A stretch of DNA of 64,000 bases from Mycobacterium sp. 155 (GCF_000373905.1 NZ_KB892705.1:2001909-2065908); one strand, 5' to 3'; shown: positions 50,128 to 59,961, counted from the stretch's first letter. The notes: a model not told the origin generated them from the sequence alone. Numbers and translations are program-made.

Positions 50128-50865
50128 GTGTACCGAGTTTTTGAAGCGCTCGACGAGCTGGGCGCTATCGTCGAAGAAGCGCGTGGCGTCCCCATGACCG
50201 CGGGCTGCGTGGTTCCACGCGGCGACGTCCTTGAGCTGATCGACGACATCAAGGACGCTATTCCCGGCGAACTCGACGACGCACAGGATGTGCTCGACGC
50301 ACGGGATTCGCTGCTACGGGAGGCCAAAGAACACTCCGAGTCCGTGATGGCGAAGGTCAACGCCGACGCCGACGGCATGATCAACCATGCCAGATCCGAA
50401 GCGGACCGGCTGTTGGCCGACGCCAAGTCGCAGGCCGACAGGATGGTTGCTGAAGCTCGCCAGCACAGCGAACGAATGGTCGGCGAGGCGCGCGAGGAAG
50501 CCGCGCGGGTGAGCGCTGCGGCTAAGCGGGAATATGAGGCGAGCACCGGACGGGCCAAGGCCGAGGCCGATCGACTCATCGAAAGCGGCAACCTGTCCTA
50601 CGAGAAGGCCGTCCAGGAGGGCATCAAGGAGCAGCAGCGGCTGGTGTCGCAGACGGAGATCGTCTCGACGGCAACCGCGGAGGCAAACCGCTTGGTCGAT
50701 GCGGCACATGCCGAGGCTGACCGGCTGCGCGGCGAGTGCGACATCTACGTCGACAGCAAACTGGCTGAGTTCGAGGAGTTCCTCAACGGAACGCTGCGCT
50801 CGGTCGGCCGTGGCCGCCACCAGCTACGCACTGCAGCCGGGACGCACGACTACGCCACGCATTGA
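50128..50865 (+). CDS. sepIVA: Septation protein SepIVA (DivIVA-domain coiled coil)
   Basis: A 245-residue cytoplasmic protein. The N-terminus MYRVFEALDELGAIVEEARGVPMTAGCVVPRGDVLELIDDIKDAIP is the SepIVA hallmark. The rest is a long heptad-rich coiled coil with alternating Glu/Lys/Arg and Ala (EADRLLADAKSQADRMVAEAR). SepIVA in M. smegmatis is needed for division and polar growth and is related to DivIVA/Wag31. GTG 50128 follows GGAGGG about 10 bases upstream. The gap to coaD is 136 bases, so it probably has its own promoter. Confidence 0.93.
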   Translation: MYRVFEALDELGAIVEEARGVPMTAGCVVPRGDVLELIDDIKDAIPGELDDAQDVLDARDSLLREAKEHSESVMAKVNADADGMINHARSEADRLLADAKSQADRMVAEARQHSERMVGEAREEAARVSAAAKREYEASTGRAKAEADRLIESGNLSYEKAVQEGIKEQQRLVSQTEIVSTATAEANRLVDAAHAEADRLRGECDIYVDSKLAEFEEFLNGTLRSVGRGRHQLRTAAGTHDYATH

Positions 50866-50912
50866 TCCCCGTGGGCGGCCTAGGCGTTATTTTTAGCTGA
50901 CAGGGGTCGCCG

Positions 50913-50918
50913 TAGGAT
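50913..50918 (+). promoter_or_regulatory. -10 hexamer, leaderless start of the DUF177 gene
   Basis: TAGGAT ends 6 bases before the ATG at 50925. Confidence 0.5.
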
Positions 50919-50924
50919 TGCTGC

Positions 50925-51509
50925 ATGGCGTCGCACGCAAACGTGGGGAGGCACCGCAATTCCCGGTCGCCGCTGGTCATCAACATCTCCCGACTTGGCC
51001 GGCGACCCGGCTCGATGATGACTCACCGCGAAACCGTGCCGAGCCCGGTTCGCATCGGTGTGGAACTCGTCGCTATCGAAGCGGGCGCACCACTTGAGCT
51101 GGACCTGCGGCTGGAATCCGTCTCAGAAGGTGTGCTGGTGACCGGAACGGTCGCTGCACCGACGGCAGGCGAGTGCGCCAGGTGCCTGATGCCGATCACC
51201 GGCGACATCGAGATCGACCTCACCGAACTGTTCGCCTACCCCGACAGCGCCACCGACGAGACCACGGAATCCGACGAGATGGGCCGGGTCATCGACGATT
51301 CCGTCGACCTTGAACAGCCCATCATCGACGCAGTCGGCCTGGGGCTGCCATTCTCCCCGCTGTGCAGGCCGGATTGCGTAGGACTGTGCCAGCAATGCGG
51401 CGTCCCGTTGGCTACCGCCGAACCCGGACACCACCACGAACAGCTCGATCCGCGGTGGGCGAAGTTGGCCGCGATGCTGCCGCCGGATGAGGATCAGCAC
51501 CGCGCATGA
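50925..51509 (+). CDS. DUF177/YceD-family protein
   Basis: A 194-residue protein linked in other bacteria to 23S rRNA accumulation and L32 (rpmF) expression. It starts with SRSPLVINISRLGRRPGSM, contains AGECARCLMPI, and has a C-terminal CRPDCVGLCQQCG, cysteines that may bind zinc. The usual neighbour rpmF is not here; instead rnc follows after a repeat. ATG 50925 is preferred because the -10 hexamer lies next to it. The stop overlaps the first unit of the tandem repeat. Confidence 0.85.
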   Translation: MASHANVGRHRNSRSPLVINISRLGRRPGSMMTHRETVPSPVRIGVELVAIEAGAPLELDLRLESVSEGVLVTGTVAAPTAGECARCLMPITGDIEIDLTELFAYPDSATDETTESDEMGRVIDDSVDLEQPIIDAVGLGLPFSPLCRPDCVGLCQQCGVPLATAEPGHHHEQLDPRWAKLAAMLPPDEDQHRA

Positions 51510-51629
51510 GTTGTCAGCGAGAAGCGGAGCGCACCGCGCATGAGTTGTCAGCGAGAACATGAGTTGTCAGCGAGAAGCGGAGCGCACCGCGTATGAGGGG
51601 CCAGCGAGAAGCGGAGCGGATCGCGCATG
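51501..51629 (+). repeat. 34-bp tandem repeat carrying a start-codon context, upstream of rnc
   Basis: ATG occurs at 51506, 51540, 51559, 51593 and 51627, spaced 34, 19, 34 and 34 bases. Each is followed by related sequence (ATGAGTTGTCAGCGAGAAG, then CGGAGCG...), with one shortened unit and a changed fourth unit. The last ATG is the rnc start. GAGAAGCGGAGCG before it is purine-rich and may serve as ribosome-binding site. The first unit contains the DUF177 stop. Confidence 0.9.
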
Positions 51630-52319
51630 AGTGAAGCGCATGCACAGCTGCTGGAGGCACTCGGGGTCGTGCTTCCCAGCGAATTGCTGACCATTGCGCT
51701 GACCCATCGCAGCTACTCATACGAACATGGCGGGCTACCCACCAACGAGCGGCTGGAATTCCTCGGCGATGCCGTGCTCGGGCTCACCATCACCGAGGAG
51801 CTGTATCACCGCCACCCGGACCGATCCGAAGGCGACCTGGCCAAGCTGCGGGCCAGCATCGTCAACACCCAGGCGCTGGCCGACGTCGGCCGTGGGCTCA
51901 GCGACGGCGGCCTCGGTGCCCATCTGTTTCTGGGCAAAGGGGAGGAGAACTCCGGTGGCGCTGACAAGTCGAGCATTCTCGCCGACGGTGTTGAATCCTT
52001 GCTCGGGGCAATCTATTTGGAGCACGGCCTCGATATCGTCCGAGAGGTGATCCTGCGGCTGTTCAGTGAACTGCTTGACACCGCACCGACTTTGGGTGCG
52101 GGTTTGGACTGGAAGAGCAGCCTGCAGGAGCTGACGGCTGCGCGGGCCTTGGGTGTGCCTGTCTACCTGGTCACCTCGACCGGTCCCGATCACGACAAGG
52201 AGTTCACCGCGACCGTGGTGGTCGGTGAGATCGAGTACGGCAGGGGAGTGGGCCGCACCAAGAAAGAAGCCGAACTCAAAGCTGCCGCGGCAGCCTGGCA
52301 GGCGCTCGACGATGGGTGA
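51627..52319 (+). CDS. rnc: Ribonuclease III
   Basis: Cleaves double-stranded RNA, notably rRNA precursors. The 230-residue enzyme has the signature NERLEFLGDAVLGLTITEELY with catalytic Glu and Asp, a second acidic patch near ADGVESLLGAIYLEHG, and a C-terminal dsRNA-binding domain (WKSSLQELTAARALGVPVYLV to GVGRTKKEAELKAAAAAWQAL). ATG 51627 is the last of five ATGs in the tandem repeat and gives the normal length. The fpg start lies three bases after the stop. Confidence 0.96.
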   Translation: MSEAHAQLLEALGVVLPSELLTIALTHRSYSYEHGGLPTNERLEFLGDAVLGLTITEELYHRHPDRSEGDLAKLRASIVNTQALADVGRGLSDGGLGAHLFLGKGEENSGGADKSSILADGVESLLGAIYLEHGLDIVREVILRLFSELLDTAPTLGAGLDWKSSLQELTAARALGVPVYLVTSTGPDHDKEFTATVVVGEIEYGRGVGRTKKEAELKAAAAAWQALDDG

Positions 52320-52322
52320 TCG

Positions 52323-53177
52323 GTGCCCGAACTCCCCGAGGTAGAGGTCGTTCGGCGGGGGCTGCAGGAGCATGTCGCGGGCAAGACCATCACCGCGGTG
52401 CGGGTGCATCATCCGCGTGCGGTGCGCCGGCACGAGGCCGGCCCCGCCGATCTGACCGCCCGACTGCTCGATGTGCAGGTCACCGGTACGGGACGGCGCG
52501 GAAAGTACTTGTGGCTGACGCTTTCTGACGGGTCGGCGTTGGTCGTGCACCTCGGCATGAGTGGTCAAATGCTGTTGGGTCCCATCGCCGATAACCGGCA
52601 TCTGCGGATCGCCGCCCTGCTCGACGACGGCACCGCGCTGAGTTTCGTGGACCAGCGGACGTTCGGAGGCTGGCAGTTGACCGACCTGGTCGAGGTCGAC
52701 GGCTCTGAGGTGCCGCAGCCCGTCGCGCACATCGCCCGCGACCCGCTCGACCCCCGCTTCGATCGAGACGCCGTCGTTACGGTGTTGCGGCACAAGCATT
52801 CCGAGGTCAAGCGCCAACTGCTGGACCAGACTGTGGTGTCGGGCATCGGCAACATCTATGCCGACGAGGCGTTGTGGCGGACGAAGCTTCACGGGGCGCG
52901 GTTGTCGGCGTCGCTGCCGCGGACCCGGCTCGGCGAGTTGCTCGACGCGGCCGCCGCGGTGATGGGCGAAGCGCTGGCCCAGGGTGGCACGTCGTTCGAT
53001 TCGCTCTATGTCAACGTCAACGGGCAATCCGGGTACTTTGCACGATCATTGGACGCCTACGGCCGGGAAGGGCAACCCTGCCGCCGGTGCGGCGCGGTGA
53101 TGCACCGGGACAAGTTCATGAACCGATCGTCGTTCTACTGCCCGAAATGCCAGCCTCGCCCGCGAATTCGGGCGTAG
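52323..53177 (+). CDS. fpg: Formamidopyrimidine-DNA glycosylase (MutM/Fpg)
   Basis: Base-excision repair enzyme that removes 8-oxoguanine and nicks the strand. The 284-residue protein begins [13 protein letters not shown] after the initiator, giving catalytic Pro2 and Glu3. It has [15 protein letters not shown] and the C-terminal zinc finger CRRCG...CPKC. GTG 52323 is fixed by the required N-terminal proline. It follows rnc directly, as in M. tuberculosis. Confidence 0.97.
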   Translation: MPELPEVEVVRRGLQEHVAGKTITAVRVHHPRAVRRHEAGPADLTARLLDVQVTGTGRRGKYLWLTLSDGSALVVHLGMSGQMLLGPIADNRHLRIAALLDDGTALSFVDQRTFGGWQLTDLVEVDGSEVPQPVAHIARDPLDPRFDRDAVVTVLRHKHSEVKRQLLDQTVVSGIGNIYADEALWRTKLHGARLSASLPRTRLGELLDAAAAVMGEALAQGGTSFDSLYVNVNGQSGYFARSLDAYGREGQPCRRCGAVMHRDKFMNRSSFYCPKCQPRPRIRA

Positions 53178-53193
53178 GTCGGCGGTGATCAGC

Positions 53194-53835
53194 TCAGGAC
53201 AGCCCGGGCAGGGAGGACAGACCGAGCGCATCGGTGGTGCACAGCTTCCAGTCACCGCTTTCCTTGCGGAAGTAGATGGTGCTGGTGTTGCCATTGACTT
53301 CGACCTTGGCCGTGGCCCGGTCGCCGTCGATCTTGATATCGCTGACCGTGGCTGATCCTGACGGGGCCTTGATCGTGGGCTTGGGCACGTTGATGCCGTA
53401 CTTTTCCAAGCCGCTGCTGTCGATAGCGTCGAGAATCTTGCGGTCGCCCGCGCAGACGTACTTCTTCATGTCCGACATGCTGTTGCCGGAATTGCTGATG
53501 TTCTTGAGCAGTTGCCCGATTGCGCGCTCGTCACCAGAGGGCATCATCACGACGATCACGATGCCGATGATCACCACCAGAGCCAGCGCGGCCGCGGCGA
53601 TCCCACCGAGGATCAGCACTTTGTGGTTGCTTCCGGCGGGCTGCGGCGGCATGCCGTAGCCGTAGGGCGGCTGGCCGTAGACGGGTGGGCCGTACTGGGG
53701 CACGCCGTACGGTGGGGCGCCGAATTGCGGCGGGCCGGGGTACTGCTGCGGACTCCCGTACTGCTGGGGCGGGCCGTACTGCTGAGGCGGCGGCTGCTGT
53801 GCCCACGGATCGGGCGGTCCAGACGGAAATGTCAT
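53194..53835 (-). CDS. Single-pass membrane protein with Pro/Gln/Tyr-rich N-terminus
   Basis: A 213-residue protein. Residues 1-70 are low-complexity, rich in Pro, Gln, Gly and Tyr (PPQQYGPPQQYGSPQQYP), and probably cytoplasmic. A membrane segment spans about 72-96 (VLILGGIAAAALALVVIIGIVIVV). The outer domain carries KIDGDRATAKVEVNGNTSTIYFRKESGDWKL, similar to DUF4878-type ligand-binding domains. I do not recognise its function. It ends 16 bases from the convergent fpg. Confidence 0.8.
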   Translation of the reverse strand: MTFPSGPPDPWAQQPPPQQYGPPQQYGSPQQYPGPPQFGAPPYGVPQYGPPVYGQPPYGYGMPPQPAGSNHKVLILGGIAAAALALVVIIGIVIVVMMPSGDERAIGQLLKNISNSGNSMSDMKKYVCAGDRKILDAIDSSGLEKYGINVPKPTIKAPSGSATVSDIKIDGDRATAKVEVNGNTSTIYFRKESGDWKLCTTDALGLSSLPGLS

Positions 53836-53918
53836 CGTGCTCCTCGGCAGAACGGCGGTACGTCGAGTTTATCGTCCGCATCCCGCATCCCGTGGGTGCT
53901 GAGTCAGGCCGTCTCGCG

Positions 53919-53946
53919 GACGTGAGGAGCAAGACGTGAGGAGCAA
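53919..53946 (+). repeat. 14-bp perfect tandem duplication upstream of osmC
   Basis: GACGTGAGGAGCAA is repeated exactly. Each unit carries a GAGGAGC ribosome-binding-like core. It lies 59 bases before the osmC start. Confidence 0.85.
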
Positions 53947-54005
53947 AAGAGTGAAGGGGCCTTCCTGCGGGAACAGCCGATCGTCGCGGCGTGTAGAAAT
54001 ACCGC

Positions 54006-54425
54006 ATGACCGAACTGTGGGTGGAACGCACCGGCGTGCGCCGCTACACCGGGCGCAGCTCCCGGGGGGCTGAGGTGTTGGTCGGCAGCGAGGACGTCGA
54101 GGGTGTGTTCACCCCCGGCGAGCTGATGAAGATCGCCTTGGCGGCGTGCAGCGGGATGAGTAGTGATGGTCCGCTACGGCGCCGGCTCGGCGACGACTAC
54201 GACGCAACCATCCGGGTCTCCGGGCCGCCTGACCGCGAGCAGGAGCGGTACCCGCTGCTCGCTGAGAAGCTCGAGGTGGACCTGTCCGGTCTCTCCGAGA
54301 CCGAGGTGGCCAGGCTGTTGACGGTTGTCGAGCGGGCCATCGACCAGGTCTGCACTGTCGGCCGAACGTTGAAATCGGGCACCGAGGTGACCTTCGAGAT
54401 TGTGGACAAGGTCACCACGGCGTGA
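54006..54425 (+). CDS. OsmC/Ohr family protein
   Basis: A 139-residue protein of the OsmC superfamily, which reduces organic hydroperoxides through two cysteines. The peroxidatic Cys lies in LAACSGM and a second in IDQVCTVGRTLKS, the standard pair. Its place beside acyP and smc matches Rv2923c. ATG 54006 is chosen at the family start; the stop overlaps acyP by four bases (GTGA). Confidence 0.9.
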   Translation: MTELWVERTGVRRYTGRSSRGAEVLVGSEDVEGVFTPGELMKIALAACSGMSSDGPLRRRLGDDYDATIRVSGPPDREQERYPLLAEKLEVDLSGLSETEVARLLTVVERAIDQVCTVGRTLKSGTEVTFEIVDKVTTA

Positions 54426-54709
54426 CCCGGCCGGAAGACCAGGTGCGGCTCAACGCTTGGGTGCACGGCCAGGTCCAGGGGGTGGGGTTCCGCTGGTGGA
54501 CGCGCGCGCGAGCGCTGGAACTGGGCCTGACGGGGTTTGCCTCCAACCGGCCCGACGGCCGCGTCCACGTGGTGGTGCAAGGCCCGCGCGAGGGCTGTGA
54601 GCGACTCCTTGACCTACTGCAGAGCGGTCAGACTCCAGGTGTTGTGGACAACGTCGTCGTCGACTGGTCTGACGCGGGCACACCGATGACGGGCTTTCGC
54701 GAGCGGTAG
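54422..54709 (+). CDS. acyP: Acylphosphatase
   Basis: Hydrolyses carboxyl-phosphate bonds of acyl phosphates. The 95-residue enzyme has VHGQVQGVGFRWWTR with the phosphate-binding Arg24, and GFASNRPDGRV with catalytic Asn42. The rest, HVVVQGPREGCERLLDLL, fits the small ferredoxin-like fold. GTG 54422 is coupled to the osmC stop. Confidence 0.95.
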   Translation: MTRPEDQVRLNAWVHGQVQGVGFRWWTRARALELGLTGFASNRPDGRVHVVVQGPREGCERLLDLLQSGQTPGVVDNVVVDWSDAGTPMTGFRER

Positions 54710-54721
54710 CCGACTCGGCGG

Positions 54722-54727
54722 TAGGGT
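54722..54727 (+). promoter_or_regulatory. -10 hexamer, leaderless start of smc
   Basis: TAGGGT ends 8 bases before the GTG at 54736. Eight is at the long end of the expected spacing. Confidence 0.4.
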
Positions 54728-54735
54728 AAGTCGAC

Positions 54736-57700
54736 GTGCACCTCAAGAGTCTGACGCTGAAGGGCTTCAAGTCCTTCGCTTCGCCGACGACTCTGCGCTT
54801 CGAGCCGGGCATCACCTGCGTCGTCGGCCCCAACGGGTCGGGTAAATCCAACGTCGTCGACGCCCTCACCTGGGTGATGGGCGAGCAGGGAGCCAAAACA
54901 CTGCGCGGCGGCAAGATGGAAGACGTCATCTTCGCCGGCACCAGCTCACGGGCACCGCTGGGCCGCGCCGAGGTCACCCTGACCATCGACAACTCCGACA
55001 ACGCGCTGCCGATCGAGTACTCCGAGGTGTCTATCACCCGCAGGATGTTTCGTGATGGTGCCGGTGAATACGAGATCAACGGCAGCAGTTGCCGGCTCAT
55101 GGACGTTCAGGAGCTGCTCAGCGACTCCGGCATCGGCCGGGAAATGCACGTGATCGTCGGGCAGGGCAAGCTCGCGGAGATCCTGGAATCGCGGCCGGAG
55201 GATCGGCGTGCCTTCATCGAGGAAGCCGCCGGGGTGCTCAAGCACCGCAAACGCAAGGAAAAAGCGGTCCGCAAGCTCGACTCGATGGCCGCAAACCTGG
55301 CCCGGCTCACCGATCTGACCACCGAACTGCGCCGCCAGCTCAAGCCGCTGGGTCGCCAAGCCGAGATGGCCCGCCGCGCCGCAACCATCCAGGCCGATCT
55401 GCGCGACGCGCGGCTGCGGCTGGCAGCCGACGACTTGGTGACGCGGCGTGCCGAGTTCGAGAACACGAACCAGGCCGAGACGACGCTGCGCCGCGAGCAT
55501 GAGATCGTCGCCGCGCGGCTGGAGGCGGCGACCGTCGAGCACGACGCCCACGAAACGGCCGTCGCCGAACTGACACGACGCGCCGAGGCCGCGCAGCAGA
55601 CCTGGTTCCGTGCGTCGGCACTGGCCGAGCGAGTCAGCGCAACCGTGCGCATCGCCACCGACCGGGCCCAGTTGCTCGAGGCCGAGCCAGAGGTGTCTTC
55701 GGGGCGTGACCCCGAGGAACTGGAGGCTGAGGCCGAAGAGGTCGCCGAGCTCGAAATGGAGTTGCTCGGCGAACTGGAGATCTCGCGCATCGCCCTGGAG
55801 ACCGCGCGGGCCGAGCTCGCCGACCGGGAACGCGTGGCCGCCGAGGCCGAGCGCGCCCATCTGGCCGCGGCCCGTGCCGAGGCCGACCGGCGTGAAGGAC
55901 TGGCCCGGCTGGCCGGTCAGGTCGATACCACGCGCACGCGGGTCGAGTCGATCGACGAAGGCCTCGTGCGGCTTTCGGTCAACATCGAAGAGGCTGCCGC
56001 CCGGGTACAGCAGACCACGGCCGAGTTCGAAACCGTGCAGGGCCGCATCGGTCAACTCGACGCCGGAGAAGTGGGCTTGGACGATCACCACGATCGCACC
56101 ACGACCGCGCTGCGCCTGGTCGACGAACGGGTCGCCGAACTACAAGCCGCCGAGCGCAGTGCCGAACGTCAGGTGGCCTCGTTGCTGGCCCGTATCGAGG
56201 CACTCTCGGTCGGGCTCGATCGTCGCGACGGTGCTGCCTGGTTGCAGAAAAACCGGAGCGGCTCAGGTCTTTTCGGTTCGATAGGCGAGTTCCTCAAAGT
56301 ACGCGGCGGGTATGAGGTCGCTGTGGCGGCGGTGCTCGGGGCTGCTGCGGATGCCCTCGCCGCCGAAGACTTCGGTGCCGCGGCGTCTGCGGTTGCCGCA
56401 CTCAAGGAATCCGACGGCGGCCGGGCTGCTCTGCTGATCGGTGACTGGCCCGCGAACGGCTCGGAGCCGGCGGTACCGCTACCCGACGGCGCGATCTGGG
56501 CAGCCGACGTGGTGACCGTTCCCGATCGGCTGCGGGGTGCGATCACCGCGATGCTGTCGGGCGTGGCCGTGGTGTCCGACATGCCGGCCGGGCTGCGCCT
56601 GGTCTCGGGGCGGCCCGAGTTGCGTGCGGTCACCGCCGACGGCGACCTGGTCGGTGCCGGTTGGGTGAGCGGGGGGTCTGACCGCAAGCCCAGCACGTTG
56701 GAGATCGCCGCGGAGATCGACAAGGCTCGCAATGAGCTCGAAGCAGCCGAGCGACAGACGGCAGAGCTGGCGGCCGCCCTCTCCGGCGCGTTGACCGAGC
56801 AGTCGTCGCGCCAGATGGCGGCCGAAGAGGCGCTGGCTGCCCTCAATGAGTCCGATACCGCGATCTCGGCGATCTACGAGCAGCTGGGCCGGCTCGGTCA
56901 GGACGCCCGTGCCGCCGAGGACGAGTGGCGGCGGTTGATCAAACAGCGCGACGAGCTGGAAGCCGGACGCACCAAGACAGTTGAAGAGTTGGTCGAACTC
57001 GAGGCTCGGTTGCGCGGGGCCGAACAAGTCCCGATGTTCGAGGCAGAACCGGTGGACCGGCAGGAGTCGGTGGTTGCCGCCGAGGCAGCTCGATCGGTCG
57101 AGGTGGAGGCCAGACTGGCCGTTCGTACGGCCGAGGAACGCGCGAATGCTGTTCGTGGACGAGCGGATTCACTGCGGCGCGCGGCCGCCGCCGAACGCGA
57201 AGCCAGGTTGCGGGCGCTGCGGGCGCGCGAGGCGCGCGAACATGCCGCCAAGGTCGCCGCGGCCGTCGCCGAGTCGGGACGTCTTGTGGCCCAACAGTTG
57301 AGCACCGTGGTGGCGGTGGCCTCCCGAGCCCGCGACGAGCTGGCCACCGAGCGTCAGATCCGCGCCTCCGCCCTTGCCAAAGCACGCGAAGAGGTCAGCG
57401 AGCTCGGCGCCAAGATCAACCAGTTGACCGATGCGCTGCACCGTGACGAAGTGGCGAAGGCCCAAGCCTCCCTTCGCATCGAACAGTTGGAAGCACAGGT
57501 GCTCGAGCAGTTCGGGATGCCGACGGCCGATCTGGTCGCCGAGTACGGACCACACGTGCCGCTACCGCCCACCGAGCTGGAGCTGGCCGAATACGAGCAG
57601 GCCCGGGAACGCGGCGAACAGGTCACGGCACCGGCGCCCATGCCGTTCGACCGTCCCACCCAGGAGCGCCGGGCCAAGAAGGCCGAGCGCGAGCTGACCG

Positions 57701-58323
57701 AGTTGGGGCGAGTAAACCCGTTGGCGTTGGAGGAGTTCGCCGCGCTGGAAGAGCGCTACAACTTCCTGTCCACGCAGCTTGAGGACGTCAAGGCGGCCCG
57801 GCAGGACCTTCTCGATGTCATCTCCGACGTCGACACCCGCATCCTGCAGGTGTTCACCGAGGCCTACGCCGATGTGGAGCGCGAATTCGAGCAGGTGTTC
57901 TCCACGCTCTTCCCCGGCGGGGAAGGCCGGCTGCTGCTGACCAATCCCGACGACATGCTCACCACCGGCATCGAGGTCGAGGCTCGCCCGCCGGGTAAGA
58001 AGATCAAGCGGCTTTCGCTGCTCTCCGGTGGCGAGAAGTCGCTGACCGCCGTGGCGATGCTGGTGGCGATCTTCCGGGCTCGCCCGTCGCCCTTCTACGT
58101 GATGGACGAGGTTGAGGCCGCCCTCGACGACGTCAACCTGCGCAGGCTGATCAGTCTGTTCGAGCAGCTACGGGAGCGTTCGCAGCTCATCGTGATCACC
58201 CATCAGAAGCCCACCATGGAGGTCGCCGACGCGCTCTACGGGGTGACCATGCGCGGTGACGGCATTACCACGGTGATCTCCCAGCGGATGCGCGGTCAGG
58301 AGCTGGTCGCCAACTCCGGTTGA
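54736..58323 (+). CDS. smc: Chromosome segregation ATPase SMC
   Basis: Condensin core of 1195 residues. The N-terminal head has Walker [15 protein letters not shown] near 32-45. Two long coiled-coil arms follow, separated by the hinge (about 510-650: [24 protein letters not shown]). The C-terminal head has the signature [19 protein letters not shown] and Walker [16 protein letters not shown]. It organises and segregates the chromosome with the ScpA/B subunits, encoded elsewhere. GTG 54736 is the family start. ftsY follows after 66 bases. Confidence 0.97.
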   Translation: MHLKSLTLKGFKSFASPTTLRFEPGITCVVGPNGSGKSNVVDALTWVMGEQGAKTLRGGKMEDVIFAGTSSRAPLGRAEVTLTIDNSDNALPIEYSEVSITRRMFRDGAGEYEINGSSCRLMDVQELLSDSGIGREMHVIVGQGKLAEILESRPEDRRAFIEEAAGVLKHRKRKEKAVRKLDSMAANLARLTDLTTELRRQLKPLGRQAEMARRAATIQADLRDARLRLAADDLVTRRAEFENTNQAETTLRREHEIVAARLEAATVEHDAHETAVAELTRRAEAAQQTWFRASALAERVSATVRIATDRAQLLEAEPEVSSGRDPEELEAEAEEVAELEMELLGELEISRIALETARAELADRERVAAEAERAHLAAARAEADRREGLARLAGQVDTTRTRVESIDEGLVRLSVNIEEAAARVQQTTAEFETVQGRIGQLDAGEVGLDDHHDRTTTALRLVDERVAELQAAERSAERQVASLLARIEALSVGLDRRDGAAWLQKNRSGSGLFGSIGEFLKVRGGYEVAVAAVLGAAADALAAEDFGAAASAVAALKESDGGRAALLIGDWPANGSEPAVPLPDGAIWAADVVTVPDRLRGAITAMLSGVAVVSDMPAGLRLVSGRPELRAVTADGDLVGAGWVSGGSDRKPSTLEIAAEIDKARNELEAAERQTAELAAALSGALTEQSSRQMAAEEALAALNESDTAISAIYEQLGRLGQDARAAEDEWRRLIKQRDELEAGRTKTVEELVELEARLRGAEQVPMFEAEPVDRQESVVAAEAARSVEVEARLAVRTAEERANAVRGRADSLRRAAAAEREARLRALRAREAREHAAKVAAAVAESGRLVAQQLSTVVAVASRARDELATERQIRASALAKAREEVSELGAKINQLTDALHRDEVAKAQASLRIEQLEAQVLEQFGMPTADLVAEYGPHVPLPPTELELAEYEQARERGEQVTAPAPMPFDRPTQERRAKKAERELTELGRVNPLALEEFAALEERYNFLSTQLEDVKAARQDLLDVISDVDTRILQVFTEAYADVEREFEQVFSTLFPGGEGRLLLTNPDDMLTTGIEVEARPPGKKIKRLSLLSGGEKSLTAVAMLVAIFRARPSPFYVMDEVEAALDDVNLRRLISLFEQLRERSQLIVITHQKPTMEVADALYGVTMRGDGITTVISQRMRGQELVANSG

Positions 58324-58325
58324 CC

Positions 58326-58342
58326 GCCGAGGCTTGCTCGGC
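58326..58342 (+). terminator. Short hairpin after smc
   Basis: GCCGAG-GCTTG-CTCGGC forms a six-base stem directly after the smc stop. It is weak and lacks a U-tract. Confidence 0.3.
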
Positions 58343-58389
58343 CGTGGCCTTGGCGGGGCCGATCGTCCGTCGGCGACACCCCTGAGACA

Positions 58390-59889
58390 ATGGCTTCCGT
58401 GTCGGAAGGTCTCTGGATCGCGATAGCGGTCATTGCTGTTCTGCTGGTTACCGCGCTTGTCGTCGGGCTGGTCCGCTACCGCCGCAGGCGGATCAGCCTG
58501 TCCGGTCCGGACGAAGCCAAACCGATCGACCGGTCAGGCGGGTATTCGGCTTCCTCCGGCATAACGTTCAGCCAGTCGCCGACGGCCCCACCGGAGCCCC
58601 CCAAAGTGCGACGCATCGACACCAGTGGGCTTCCCTCGGTCGGTGACGATGCCACGATCCCGCGGGACGCGCCGAAGCGTCCCATCTCCGACGTGCGGCT
58701 GCCTGAACCGCCCGTCAAGGAGGCGCCACCTGCGCCTGAGGCCGCCGTACCTGTGGAGGAGGCCGCACCCGCGCCTGAGGCCGCCCCACCGGTTCAGGAT
58801 GGAGCACCGGCGCCCACCGCACCGGTAGTACCAGTCGAGCCGGTGGCCCCCGTTGAGCCGGAGGCCCCCCCTGCCGAGCCGGAGGCCCCCGCTGCACCGG
58901 AAGCCCCTGCCGAGTCGCAGGTACCGGCCGAACCGGAGGCGCCCGCCGCACCTGCGCTCGAGGAAATCGCGCCCACGGACGGGCGCTTGGACCGCCTGCG
59001 CGGTCGGCTGTCGAAGTCGCAGAACGCGCTGGGTCGCAGCATGCTCGGTTTGCTCGGCGGCGGCGACCTGGACGAGGACTCCTGGGAGGAGGTCGAGGAC
59101 ACGCTGCTGATCGCCGACCTCGGGCCGGTGGTGACCGAATCCATTGTTGCCGCGCTGCGTTCGCAGATGGCCAGCAAGGGCGTGCGCACCGAGGCCGAGG
59201 CGCGAGCGGTGCTGCGCGAGGTTCTCATGTCCGAGCTGCGGCCCGAGCTGGACCGCTCGATTCGTGCCTTACCGCACGCCGACAAGCCGTCGGTGCTGCT
59301 GGTGGTCGGGGTCAACGGCACCGGCAAGACCACTACGGTCGGCAAGTTGGCACGTGTTCTCGTAGCCGACGGCCGGCGGGTGGTGCTGGGGGCGGCCGAC
59401 ACGTTCCGGGCGGCCGCTGCCGATCAGCTGCAGACCTGGGCGGTGCGCGTGGGTGCCGACGTGGTGCGCGGTGCAGAGGGTGCCGACCCCGCGTCGGTGG
59501 CGTTCGACGCCGTCGACGAGGGCATCTCCACGGGCGCCGACGTCGTGGTCGTCGACACGGCTGGTCGGCTGCACACCAAGACCGGCCTCATGGACGAGCT
59601 GGGCAAGGTCAAGCGGGTGGTGGAAAAGCGTGCCGCCGTGGACGAGGTGTTGCTCGTGCTGGACGCGACCATCGGGCAGAACAGCCTGCCACAGGCCAAG
59701 GTGTTCGCCGAGGTTGTTGACATCACCGGCGTGGTGCTGACCAAGCTCGACGGGACGGCCAAGGGCGGCATCGTCTTCCGCGTGCAGCAGGAGCTCGGCG
59801 TGCCGGTCAAGCTCGTCGGTCTCGGCGAGGGACCCGACGACCTGGCTCCGTTCGAGCCCGCCGCATTCGTCGACGCCCTGCTCGGCTGA
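58390..59889 (+). CDS. ftsY: Signal recognition particle receptor FtsY
   Basis: SRP receptor GTPase that delivers ribosomes to the Sec translocon. The 499-residue protein has an N-terminal membrane segment (LWIAIAVIAVLLVTALVVGL), then a long Pro/Ala/Glu repeat-rich acidic region (about 100-195), the four-helix N domain, and the G domain with GVNGTGKTTTVGKLA, DTFRAAAADQ, DTAGR and TKLDGTAKGG. ATG 58390 is used, but GTG 58399 is equally likely: GACAAT lies seven bases before it and it matches the shorter N-terminus seen in relatives. Confidence 0.96.
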   Translation: MASVSEGLWIAIAVIAVLLVTALVVGLVRYRRRRISLSGPDEAKPIDRSGGYSASSGITFSQSPTAPPEPPKVRRIDTSGLPSVGDDATIPRDAPKRPISDVRLPEPPVKEAPPAPEAAVPVEEAAPAPEAAPPVQDGAPAPTAPVVPVEPVAPVEPEAPPAEPEAPAAPEAPAESQVPAEPEAPAAPALEEIAPTDGRLDRLRGRLSKSQNALGRSMLGLLGGGDLDEDSWEEVEDTLLIADLGPVVTESIVAALRSQMASKGVRTEAEARAVLREVLMSELRPELDRSIRALPHADKPSVLLVVGVNGTGKTTTVGKLARVLVADGRRVVLGAADTFRAAAADQLQTWAVRVGADVVRGAEGADPASVAFDAVDEGISTGADVVVVDTAGRLHTKTGLMDELGKVKRVVEKRAAVDEVLLVLDATIGQNSLPQAKVFAEVVDITGVVLTKLDGTAKGGIVFRVQQELGVPVKLVGLGEGPDDLAPFEPAAFVDALLG

Positions 59890-59913
59890 GGTCTACAGCG
59901 GAAAACGCACGGT

Positions 59914-59961
59914 GTAACACCGGCGAAACGCGACCCGTCTATCCGTTCACGCCAGCGAAAC
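59914..59961 (+). promoter_or_regulatory. Two GlnR-type boxes upstream of amt
   Basis: GTAAC-N6-GAAAC (59914-59929) and GTTCAC-N6-GAAAC (59945-59961) match the GnTnAC-N6-GnAAC consensus for GlnR, the second fully and the first except for its leading G. The boxes are 32 bases apart, about three helical turns. They precede the amt-glnB-glnD operon, which GlnR activates under nitrogen limitation in mycobacteria. Confidence 0.75.

Noticed and set aside
51501..51629. CRISPR array
   Set aside because: Units are contiguous with no spacers and no cas genes are near; it is a simple tandem repeat.
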